From positions 124,001 through 188,000 of the forward strand of contig NZ_JAASAF010000001.1 in assembly GCF_012726195.1 (NCBI RefSeq): a stretch of DNA of 64,000 nt, in the 5' to 3' direction. A program made the translations under genes and the position numbers. Shown one piece after another: positions 18,289 to 25,473 of this stretch (position 1 is its first letter; every line of letters begins with the position of its first letter). The notes below the pieces were generated by a model. The model saw only the letters and a list, made by a program, of their open reading frames with translations, made no database searches and was not told the DNA's origin. The DNA is from Rhodococcus sp. HNM0563 (GTDB lineage: Bacteria > Actinomycetota > Actinomycetes > Mycobacteriales > Mycobacteriaceae).

Positions 18289-19964
18289 CAGTCCTGCGGC
18301 GCTTCCGCGTTCGCGGCGTCGACGACGTCGAAGGGCAGGAACGACCACTTGTGGACGATGCCGTAGCCGGGGGTCTCGACCCATCCGGCGAATCGGTCGG
18401 AGCGGAACGCCCAGGTCTCGTCCGGGTAGTACAGGGCGATGGCGGTGGGCTGGCGGTTGAACAGTTCCTGCATCTCCTGCATTGCTGCGATGCGCGACTC
18501 ATTGGTCTCGGTGACGCGCCACTTCTCTTACAGCGCATCGAATTCCGGGTAGGCGAGATCGGGATGCTTCCACAGGTTTCCCGAGCGGTGCGACATGATG
18601 AACTGTGTGGAGTCGGCCACCGCATGTGGGCTGTTCGTAGTGACGTAGAGGTCGAAGTTCTTCTTCGCAGAGGCGTCCGAGAGCGACCCGGCGTCGAGCG
18701 GGCTGACGACGACGTCGATACCGACCTCGGCGAAGTCCTCCGCAATCAATTCGGCGGCGCGGACCTGCGGCGCGTCACCACCGTTGACGATCAACGTGAA
18801 CGCCGCGGCCTCTCCGGCCGGGTTCTCGCGCGTACCGTCGCCGTCCACGTCCTTCCACCCGAGTGAGTCGAGCAGCGCGGTGGCCTGAGCCGGGTCGTAC
18901 GGGGTGTTGGCGTCCGGATCGGCGAACGGTGCATCCGGATGGACGTAGCCCTGGGTGCCGGGGCGGCCCTGACCGAGGCCGACGATGTCGAGCATCTGAT
19001 CGCGATCCACCGCGAAGTTCAGTGCGGCACGGAAGTCGGCCTGTGCGAAGGGTTCACGGGTGAAGTTGAGCTTCAGCTCGGGGTAGGTCAGCGGCGCCAC
19101 GGTGATGGTGCCGATGTCGTTCGATGCGGTGAACTGATCGACCAACTCCGGGGTGAGCGCGCGATCGACCGCGTCGACCTGGCCGGAGCTGAGAGCGGTG
19201 AATGCGGCCGAAGAATCGGCGATCACCGGCATGACCAGTTCGTCGACCGTCGGAGCACCGGGGAAGTAGTCGGCGTTGGCCTCGAACTTGTACCCGGTGG
19301 TGGGGCTGTAGTCGACAAGCTTGAACGGCCCGGTGCCGATCGGGAGGTCGGTCACCTCCTTCGCCTTCGAGGGGTCGACCTTCGACCAGATGTGCTCGGG
19401 GAGGACGGGAAGATCGGCGAGCGTGACCGTGCCGAGTTCGGGGCAAGCGTAGTCGCACACGAACCGCACCGAGGTCGGGCTCGTCGCTTCCACCGTCGAG
19501 ATCGACGGTGTGTCGTTGACGTGGTGTGTGAAACGTCCGGTCGGCGCGGCATGCATGTAGTGGAAGCTGAAAGCGACATCGTCGGCGGTGAACGCTTCGC
19601 CGTCGTGCCAGTTCACGTCGTCCCGCAGATCCACCTCCCAGGTCGTGGCGTCGACCTGTCGGACCTCGGTGGCCAGCCACGGCTGCGGTTCGGCGACGTA
19701 CGGCGAGGGGGAGAGCAACTTGTCGTAGACGAGCTCGGTCATCTGGTCGGACGCACCGGCGAAGATGTTGAGGGGTCCCGTGTCCTTCGCGACGGCGACT
19801 GTCAGGGACTCGGCTTCGGCCGGCCCGTTCGCGCTGGACGATGACGTGTCGGACGAGCCGCATGCGGCCGCGAGAAGCGCGGGCATCAGGATCAGTGCGG
19901 GTACGGCAGAGCGCGCTCCCGCCGATCGGGGCGTGGCGGGTCTACGCCGGTTACTACGAATCAC
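18288..19964 (-). pseudogene. SBP family 5 substrate-binding lipoprotein interrupted by one in-frame TAA
   Basis: The substrate-binding component of the ABC operon. GTG start at 19964; lipoprotein signal LMPALLAAACGSS puts the lipidated Cys near residue 35. The family-5 fold is clear (WLATEVRQVDATTWEVDLRDDVNWHDGEAFTADDVAFSFHYM in its first third). Codon 479, at 18530-18528, is TAA. The same frame then continues for 79 sense codons (EKWRVTETNESRIAAMQEMQ onward) to a TGA that overlaps the permease start. A single Tyr-to-stop change, FDAL-Y-EKW to FDAL-stop, explains this. The truncated product lacks the last 80 residues, which complete the closing lobe, so import is probably impaired unless there is readthrough or a sequencing error. 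Confidence 0.88.
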
Positions 19965-20009
19965 GAGGGGTCCACACTCTTTCTCGATGCCAAGATTGGC
20001 TTACCTAAG

Positions 20010-20028
20010 TTTGGTTAGCGTGACCTTA
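20010..20028. promoter_or_regulatory. DtxR/IdeR-type iron box upstream of the ABC operon
   Basis: TTTGGTTAGCGTGACCTTA matches the iron-box consensus at 16 of 19 positions by hand alignment. A second, weaker half-overlapping site (TTAGGTAAGCCAATC on the minus strand, about 19992-20007) lies next to it, giving a probable double operator 46 bases before the lipoprotein start. Repression by iron-loaded DtxR/IdeR is expected. Confidence 0.62.
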
Positions 20029-20050
20029 TATCACCGCTCGACAATGCAGA

Positions 20051-20095
20051 AAGGTGTGGTTCCGAACCCGGTATCCGGGCTCGGAACCACACCTT
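20051..20095. terminator. Strong hairpin, probable terminator stranded by the tnpB element
   Basis: A 15-base perfect stem (AAGGTGTGGTTCCGA with its complement) encloses, after one mismatch, a 5-base stem CCCGG/CCGGG and a three-base loop. No U tract on the plus side; reading leftward it is followed by TCTGCATTG. Before the tnpB element arrived it would have lain downstream of the leftward gene now at 22005, so it may be that gene's terminator, or a barrier protecting the iron promoter. Confidence 0.55.
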
Positions 20096-20127
20096 CGAGA
20101 AAGGGGTTACGAACTGCTCGACATTCT

Positions 20128-20144
20128 GTGAGCAAATGTGAACA
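20128..20144 (+). repeat. Left terminal repeat of the tnpB element
   Basis: GTGAGCAAATGTGAACA. It pairs with the complement of the right end with two mismatches. The final seven bases also pair with TGTTCAC at 20159-20165 to form a subterminal hairpin. Confidence 0.6.
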
Positions 20145-20476
20145 AACATGATCGAAGGTGTTCACAATGCGTGTGAAGCCGACCGAATGGGCGCACCCAC
20201 AGGCTACATGTCGGACCCCTCTGCGAGCATGATCATCGTGACGTACCGCAACCGTCCGGTCCGGCTCGGAGCCCTGCACCCAACGGCGGCCCTGCCGGCG
20301 CAGGGCTGCCGCAGGATCGTGGCGGGCGACCATGGCCAGCAACACGATCCGGTGCGGGACCTCATCGAGGATCCGACCTCGAGGTGTCCCCGCCTCTACC
20401 GCCACAGCCACGCGCGCACTCGTGCGATGCGGCCGGTCACCACCACGCATCACCGGCCTGTCGAGGCGAGATCCTG

Positions 20477-21955
20477 ATGGCCAGATTCGAGATCCCCGAC
20501 GGCTGGACCGCGCAGGCCTACACGTTCGCGCTCGACCCCACACCCACCCAGATACGAGCATTCCGCTCGCACGCCGGCGGGGCCCGTAAAGCGCACAACA
20601 CGATGCTCGCCGCCGTGAAAGCGGTCATGAACCAGCGGCAAGCCGAACGCACCTACGGCCTCGACGAGGACGAGTTGACACCCGCATTGGGGTGGTCACT
20701 GCCTGCGTTGCGCAAGCAGTGGAACGCCCGCAAACACGAGGTGGCGCCGTGGTGGGCCGAGAACTCCAAGGAGGCATACAACTCCGGGTTGGACGCGCTC
20801 GCTCGGGGATTGGACGCGTGGTCGAAGTCCCGCAAAGGTACGCGGGCCGGGAAAACCATCGGGTTCCCGAGATTCAAGACTGCGAAGTCCCGCAGGTCGG
20901 TGCGGTTCACCACCGGCACCATCCGTGTCGAGACCGACCGGCATCATGTCACCCTGCCGAGGTTGGGGCGGATCCACACCTGCGAATCGACCCGGAAACT
21001 GGCCCGCCGGATCGAGGCGGGCACCGCCCGGATCCTGTCTGCCACCTTGTCCGAGGATTCGGCGGGTCGGTGGCATGTGGCGTTTCAGGTTCTCGTGCAC
21101 CGTGCTGTCGCCGTGCCGGGGCATGTCGGTGAGGGTGAGTCGGTGGTCGGTGTCGACGTCGGCGTCAAAGCCGACTCCCTGATCGTTGCAACACCGGACG
21201 GACGCGAACTCGACCGGGTTCCGGCACCGAAGTCGCTGACCGCTGCCCAAGCCCGGCTGCGGGTATTGCAGCGCAGGGCCGCGCGGCAGCGTGGTCCGTA
21301 CGACCCGTCGACCAAGACGAAACGGCGGCCGTCGAAGCGGTGGGTGCGGCAGCAACGCCGGATCGGGCGCACCCATGCGCATGCGGCGGCGGTGCGACGC
21401 GACGTGGTGCACAAGCACACCACCGCCCTGGCCCAGCGGCATCGGGTGATCGTGGTGGAGACGTTGAATGCGTCGGGGATGCGTTCGGCAGGTGGTAGCC
21501 GGAAGAAGGGCCTGAACCTGGCCCTCGCGGACGCGGCGTTGGCGCAGATCCGCCGGATGCTCGACTACAAAACCCGCTGGTACGGCTCCACGTTGGTGGA
21601 AGCCGGCCGGTACTTTCCCTCCAGTAAATTGTGTTCGGGGTGTGGCAGGCGAAAATCAAACCTGACCCTCGCGGACCGAACGTATGTGTGTGACCACTGC
21701 GGCCTGACGATCGATCGTGATCATAATGCCGCGATCAACCTCGCCCGCCTCGGCGAGACCCACCGCACGGGTGCAACGGGGACCGGTACCGGGAGTAGTC
21801 CGGCCGCCACTGTTTCGGGTGGAGACGGACGTGGAGCCACGCGGGAGTCCGCGACTACGCCAGTGGTCAACGCTGCAGGCGAGGAAGCGTCAACCCGGCA
21901 CCAGCAGTTGCTGGGTGAGTCCGGGACTGTCTCATCGGAAGGTGAGGCTGCCTGA
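20477..21955 (+). CDS. tnpB: TnpB RNA-guided nuclease of a solo IS605/IS607-type element
   Basis: A 492-residue TnpB, the Cas12-related transposon nuclease guided by an RNA from the element's right end. The RuvC triad appears intact: Asp227 (GVDVG), Glu328 (VVETLN) and Asp415 (DRDHNAA). The zinc ribbon has C386-x2-C389 and C405-x2-C408. An N-terminal helical domain precedes a beta barrel. The last 65 residues form a low-complexity Gly/Thr/Ser/Glu tail that overlaps where the guide RNA scaffold is normally encoded. The ATG at 20477 (MARFEIPDGW) is used, and upstream in-frame sequence shows no homology. Confidence 0.9.
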   Translation: MARFEIPDGWTAQAYTFALDPTPTQIRAFRSHAGGARKAHNTMLAAVKAVMNQRQAERTYGLDEDELTPALGWSLPALRKQWNARKHEVAPWWAENSKEAYNSGLDALARGLDAWSKSRKGTRAGKTIGFPRFKTAKSRRSVRFTTGTIRVETDRHHVTLPRLGRIHTCESTRKLARRIEAGTARILSATLSEDSAGRWHVAFQVLVHRAVAVPGHVGEGESVVGVDVGVKADSLIVATPDGRELDRVPAPKSLTAAQARLRVLQRRAARQRGPYDPSTKTKRRPSKRWVRQQRRIGRTHAHAAAVRRDVVHKHTTALAQRHRVIVVETLNASGMRSAGGSRKKGLNLALADAALAQIRRMLDYKTRWYGSTLVEAGRYFPSSKLCSGCGRRKSNLTLADRTYVCDHCGLTIDRDHNAAINLARLGETHRTGATGTGTGSSPAATVSGGDGRGATRESATTPVVNAAGEEASTRHQQLLGESGTVSSEGEAA

Positions 21956-21974
21956 TGAAGAAGCAAACAGAGCG

Positions 21975-21991
21975 TGCTCACGTTTGCTCAC
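21975..21991 (-). repeat. Right terminal repeat of the tnpB element
   Basis: TGCTCACGTTTGCTCAC. It is the imperfect complement of the left end and part of a stem GCAAAC-a-GAGC / GCTC-ac-GTTTGC (21963-21987). The region between the tnpB stop and this end is where the 3' end of an omega RNA would be expected. Confidence 0.6.
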
Positions 21992-22004
21992 CAGAAGGCA
22001 ACGG

Positions 22005-22481
22005 CTAGAAGGAGTCGGGACGCCCCGGGCCGACGTTGCGGCTGTTGCGGGTGCGCAGGTTCATCACATAGTCCGACGGAGCGCCTGCGATCTCTGCGGC
22101 GTCGGCCATGACGCCCAGATATCGAGCGGACGGGAGCCCGCCTTCGTATCCGTCGACGACATACAGCCAGGCCAGGGTGGGGCCGTCGGCGGTGTCGATG
22201 CGGACGCGGATCTTGCGGTGGAAGCCGAGTTCGGCACCCTCCCAGCGGTCGAGACTGCGCTCGTCGTCCTCGGGGACGTCGTACAACACCACGAACACCT
22301 TGGAATCGGCGTCCTCCACAACGGTGGCCAGTGCGCCTTCCCAGCCGATATCGGCGCCCGCGAACGTCAGCCGCCACCCGTGCAGCCAGCCGGTGCCGGA
22401 CATCGGCGAGTGCGGGCAGCGCGTCAGCATCTGCTCCGGATGCATGTTGGACCCGTAGGCGGCGTAGATCGGCACGTCCAC
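22005..22481 (-). CDS. Gamma-glutamylcyclotransferase-like (AIG2/GGCT fold) protein
   Basis: A 158-residue cytoplasmic protein beginning IYAAYGSNMHPEQM, the glycine loop of the GGCT fold, with LHGWRLTFAG and VFVVLYDVPEDDERSLDRWEG; the Glu in DRWEG is a candidate catalytic acid. Members cyclise gamma-glutamyl amines or act on related amides; the physiological substrate is unknown. It corresponds by position to Rv3304 of M. tuberculosis. The tnpB element ends only about 14 bases beyond its stop, so its natural terminator was probably displaced. Confidence 0.82.
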   Translation of the reverse strand: MDVPIYAAYGSNMHPEQMLTRCPHSPMSGTGWLHGWRLTFAGADIGWEGALATVVEDADSKVFVVLYDVPEDDERSLDRWEGAELGFHRKIRVRIDTADGPTLAWLYVVDGYEGGLPSARYLGVMADAAEIAGAPSDYVMNLRTRNSRNVGPGRPDSF

Positions 22482-22673
22482 AAGGCTAACGGTTCGGTCT
22501 CGATTGCACCGTGCCGGGCGTCGTCAGCGGTGACCGGGTTGTCGACACTGTTGCGTGGTCCGTCTGCGCAGTGCGCCCGCGGTGGCATAGCGTTGTCGCG
22601 GGCGTTCGCACACCCCAGCGGATGCCCGAGTACGGCCCGATACCCTGATTCGGAATCGATACAGAGGAGAACA

Positions 22674-24071
22674 ATGACTCGGATTGTCATCATCGGCGGC
22701 GGACCCGCCGGTTACGAGGCTGCGCTCGTGGCGGCGCAGTACGGCGCATCGGTGTCTCTGATCGATTCGGATGGCATCGGCGGCGCATGCGTTCTCTTCG
22801 ACTGCGTCCCATCCAAGACCTTCATCGCCTCCACCGGTATCCGCACCGACATGCGCCGCGCCGCCGACCTCGGCATCGAACTCGAACGCACCTCCGTCGC
22901 ATTGCCGCAGGTGCATGCGCGTGTCAAGAGCCTTGCGCGTGCACAGTCGGCCGACATCCGCACGAAACTCGAGGCTGCAGGAATCTCGCTGCTGTCCGGG
23001 TACGGCGAGCTCATCGATCCCGAGATCGGGATGGCGGCCCACAAGGTCCGCGCCAAGCTGTTCACCGGTGAAGACAAGGTGCTCGACGCCGATGTGGTGC
23101 TGATCGCGACCGGCGCGAGTCCGCGCGTTCTTCCCAACGCAGAACCCGACGGCGAGCGCATCCTGACGTGGCGTCACCTCTACGACCTCGACAAACTCCC
23201 CGAGCATCTCGTGGTGGTCGGCTCCGGTGTGACCGGCGCGGAGTTCGTCTCGGCATACACCGAGGTCGGGGTCCAGGTCACTGTGGTCTCCAGTCGCGAC
23301 CGCATCCTTCCTCACGAAGACGAAGACGCGGCGCTCGTACTCGAGGAAGTGCTCACCGAACGCGGCGTCACCCTCGTCAAGCACGCGCGCGCCGATTCGG
23401 TCGAACGCACCGGCAACGGTGTCCGGGTGCTCCTCTCGGATGGTCGCGTCGTCGAGGGTAGTCACGCTCTCATGACGGTCGGATCGGTCCCGAACACCCA
23501 GGGCCTCGGGCTCGACAAGGTAGGACTAGAACTCGACCGGGGCGGCTACCTGCCCGTCGACCGTGTGTCGCGCACGTCGGTGCCGGGAATCTACGCCGCG
23601 GGCGACTGCACCGGCCTCCTGCCGCTCGCCTCGGTCGCCGCGATGCAGGGGCGCATCGCGATGTACCACGCGCTCGGCGAGGGTGTGAGTCCCATCAAAC
23701 TCAAGACGGTTGCGGCGGCGGTGTTCACCCGCCCCGAGATCGCGGCCGTGGGTGTCAGTCAGGCAACCATCGACAAGGGCGAGATCCCGGCCAGGACAGT
23801 GATGTTGCCGCTCAACACCAACCCGCGGGCAAAGATGTCCGGGTTGCGACGCGGCTTCGTCAAGATCTTCTGCCGCCCCGCGACCGGTGTGGTGATCGGC
23901 GGTGTGATCGTCGCGCCCAACGCATCCGAACTCATCCTGCCGATCGCATTGGCGGTACAGAACAACCTCAATGTGACAGACCTCGCGCAGACCTTCTCGG
24001 TGTACCCGTCGCTGAGCGGCTCGGTGACCGAGGCTGCTCGGCAGCTGATGCGGCACGACGACCTGGGTTGA
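22674..24071 (+). CDS. lpdA: NAD(P)H quinone reductase / pyridine nucleotide-disulfide family protein LpdA
   Basis: A 465-residue flavoprotein with FAD motif GGGPAGYEAA at residues 8-17, NAD motif VVGSGVTGAEFVSAYTE, and a second FAD motif GIYAAGDCTGLLPLASVAAMQGR. It is very close throughout to M. tuberculosis LpdA, which reduces quinones and is not a lipoamide dehydrogenase. Unlike that protein it keeps the C39-x4-C44 pair (GGACVLFDCVPSK), but the C-terminal His-Glu dyad is absent (YPSLSGSVTEAA). The ATG at 22674 has AGAGGAGA before it; the long upstream frame is a shadow. Adjacent to the glycerol genes as in mycobacteria. Confidence 0.92.
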   Translation: MTRIVIIGGGPAGYEAALVAAQYGASVSLIDSDGIGGACVLFDCVPSKTFIASTGIRTDMRRAADLGIELERTSVALPQVHARVKSLARAQSADIRTKLEAAGISLLSGYGELIDPEIGMAAHKVRAKLFTGEDKVLDADVVLIATGASPRVLPNAEPDGERILTWRHLYDLDKLPEHLVVVGSGVTGAEFVSAYTEVGVQVTVVSSRDRILPHEDEDAALVLEEVLTERGVTLVKHARADSVERTGNGVRVLLSDGRVVEGSHALMTVGSVPNTQGLGLDKVGLELDRGGYLPVDRVSRTSVPGIYAAGDCTGLLPLASVAAMQGRIAMYHALGEGVSPIKLKTVAAAVFTRPEIAAVGVSQATIDKGEIPARTVMLPLNTNPRAKMSGLRRGFVKIFCRPATGVVIGGVIVAPNASELILPIALAVQNNLNVTDLAQTFSVYPSLSGSVTEAARQLMRHDDLG

Positions 24072-24104
24072 TCGACCGGTCACGCGTGATGGAGGCGCCC
24101 GGTG

Positions 24105-24135
24105 TTGACTCTCCCCTCGGGGGAGGGAAGACGGT
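24105..24135 (+). promoter_or_regulatory. MerR-type promoter with 19-base spacer
   Basis: A -35 element TTGACT (24105-24110) is followed, after 19 bases, by a -10-like GACGGT (24130-24135). The spacer carries the dyad CTCCCCT-C-GGGGGAG. This layout, a long spacer with an operator between the boxes, is diagnostic of activation by MerR-family regulators; the MerR gene at 24582 is the obvious candidate. The predicted transcript start falls at or next to the ATG at 24143. Confidence 0.78.
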
Positions 24136-24142
24136 GAGATGT

Positions 24143-24571
24143 ATGAGCACCTTCACAACACGGAGTACCTCCGTCACGCAGAGCATCTTTCCCGTCGTCC
24201 CGGTCGCCGACATCGGCCGTAGTCGCGACTTCTATGTCGGCCTCCTGGGTCTGACCGTCGTGTACGACAGCGACTGGTACGTCCAGCTGCAATCATCGAC
24301 CACCGAATCGGTGCAGCTCGGGCTCGTCATACAAGACCACGACACGATCCCGGAGGGTTTCCGCGGACCGCCCGCGGGAGTGCTCGTCTCGGTCGAGGTC
24401 GACAACGTCGACGCGGTCCACGACTGTGCGAGGGCGGCAGGACTGCCCATCGCCTCGACTCTGCGCAGTGAGGACTTCGGGCAACGGCACTTCATGACCG
24501 TCGACCCCGACGGGCTCCTCGTCGATGTGATCACGGTGATTCCGTTCACGGAAGGCGTCGACGCGACATGA
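24143..24571 (+). CDS. VOC-family (glyoxalase/bleomycin-resistance fold) protein
   Basis: A 142-residue VOC-fold protein. It opens with SIFPVVPVADIGRSRDFYVGLLGLTVVYD, the first beta-alpha-beta unit, and its second half has GVLVSVEVDNVDAVHDCARAAGLPI and ends FMTVDPDGLLVDVITVIPF. The usual metal ligands are not all evident, so it could be an enzyme or a drug- or ligand-binding protein. The ATG at 24143 is immediately downstream of a MerR-type promoter, so the mRNA is probably leaderless. It is followed by the MerR gene in the same operon. Confidence 0.82.
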   Translation: MSTFTTRSTSVTQSIFPVVPVADIGRSRDFYVGLLGLTVVYDSDWYVQLQSSTTESVQLGLVIQDHDTIPEGFRGPPAGVLVSVEVDNVDAVHDCARAAGLPIASTLRSEDFGQRHFMTVDPDGLLVDVITVIPFTEGVDAT

Positions 24572-24592
24572 CCGATCCGACATGACCGATCC
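24565..24592 (+). repeat. 14-base tandem duplication at the VOC/MerR junction
   Basis: GACATGACCGATCC occurs twice in direct tandem. The first copy contains the VOC stop and an ATG that overlaps it but now hits TGA after five codons. The second copy supplies the ATG (24582) actually used by the MerR gene. Deleting one unit would restore a four-base stop/start overlap. Confidence 0.9.
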
Positions 24593-25403
24593 GACGCAGT
24601 GGATGAGTATCGGTGAGTTCGCGCGGGCGTGCCGGCTCACTGTGAAAGCCCTGCGTTACTACGACCGCGAGGGACTCCTGCCCCCGGGTCGAGTCGATCC
24701 GCACACCGGATACCGGTACTACACGCCCGCCCAGCTCGCGTCGGCGCTGAGGATCGGCCTCCTTCGTCGCGCCGGAGTTTCTGTCGCCGCGATCCGCAGC
24801 ATCGTCGACGATCCGGAGCGCGGGGCGGATGTGCTGGCCGTCGAGCGTGCCCGTATCGAGCACGAGGCCGAGCGGGCAATGCGTTCGCTCGCCCTCGTCG
24901 GGTCGCTCGAAGAGCTTGCCGCAATGGAACTTCCCGTTCGGCTGCGCCACATCGACGATCAGGTCGTACTGTGGCGCGAAGGCAGTGCTGAGGCGGATGA
25001 TCTCGACAGCACCGTCGCTGCGTCGATCGAAGGCCTCCTCGCGGATGCAGCTGCGCTCGGTGTCGATACGGAGGCGCCGGTGGTCGGTCGATATCCGGTA
25101 GTGCTCGAGGGGACCGTCGACTTCGGGGTGGGTATCGAAGTCGCTCCCGAATCCGGCGTCGAGGCACTTCTGATGCCCGGCGGTCTCTTCGCCGCCGTGG
25201 ACTTCACCGGACCGGCGGCGCTTCTGCCCGTTGCCTATCACGCTCTGTTCGCAGACCTCGCGGACCGCGGAGTCGATGCCGTGGGCCCCGTGCGCGAGTA
25301 CTACCTCACCGATCCGGCAGAGGTCGGTGCCGAGAACATGCTCACGAGGGTTGTGCACCAGGTGCCCGGACTCGATCCAAAACCGCCGACGCCACCGCAG
25401 TAA
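24582..25403 (+). CDS. MerR-family regulator with GyrI-like effector domain
   Basis: A 273-residue one-component regulator. The N-terminal winged helix-turn-helix reads MSIGEFARACRLTVKALRYYDREGLLPPGRVDPHTGYRYYTPAQ, followed by a coiled coil (about residues 75-110). The C-terminal part, from about residue 120, resembles the GyrI/BmrR-type multidrug-binding domain (FGVGIEVAPESGVEALLMPGGLFAAVDFTGPAALLPVAYHALF). It probably activates the VOC-MerR operon from the dyad in the promoter at 24105 upon binding an amphipathic ligand. Confidence 0.88.
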   Translation: MTDPTQWMSIGEFARACRLTVKALRYYDREGLLPPGRVDPHTGYRYYTPAQLASALRIGLLRRAGVSVAAIRSIVDDPERGADVLAVERARIEHEAERAMRSLALVGSLEELAAMELPVRLRHIDDQVVLWREGSAEADDLDSTVAASIEGLLADAAALGVDTEAPVVGRYPVVLEGTVDFGVGIEVAPESGVEALLMPGGLFAAVDFTGPAALLPVAYHALFADLADRGVDAVGPVREYYLTDPAEVGAENMLTRVVHQVPGLDPKPPTPPQ

Positions 25404-25473
25404 ATCTTATGGTGAGCATTACAGTAATAACGTAGTCTCGGTCTCGTCCAGACGAGGATGCCGGGAGATGCCA

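Larger units (their letters stand above)
19965..20476. other. Gene-free stretch: iron box, hairpin and left end of a tnpB element
   Basis: About 510 bases without a convincing gene. From left to right it holds the binding-protein promoter with a DtxR/IdeR-like box (20010-20028), a 45-base strong hairpin (20051-20095), and from about 20128 the left end of the tnpB element. Between 20166 and 20476 I see no resolvase-like tnpA in any frame; the open frames there have no recognisable protein. Confidence 0.6.
20128..21991 (+). mobile_element. Solo tnpB element (IS200/IS605-IS607 group) with inverted ends
   Basis: An element of about 1.86 kb. The left end GTGAGCAAATGTGAACA (20128-20144) matches the complement of the right end TGCTCACGTTTGCTCAC (21975-21991) at 15 of 17 positions. 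Each end also folds: GTGAACA/TGTTCAC at 20138-20165, and GCAAAC-GAGC/GCTC-GTTTGC at 21963-21987. It encodes only TnpB; no tnpA is present, so movement would need a transposase in trans. It lies between the ABC promoter region and the 3' end of a cyclotransferase gene, without cutting either. Exact borders are inferred from the repeats. Confidence 0.7.

Noticed and set aside
20148-20477. Possible tnpA (serine resolvase) upstream of tnpB
   Set aside because: None of the frames here shows the resolvase N-terminal Ser motif or a helix-turn-helix; treated as the noncoding left part of a solo tnpB element.
25404-25460. AT-rich TATGGTGAGCATTACAGTAA before the orphan lipoprotein as a Zur/Fur-type box
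   Set aside because: No convincing symmetry or match to a known metal box; may simply be promoter sequence.
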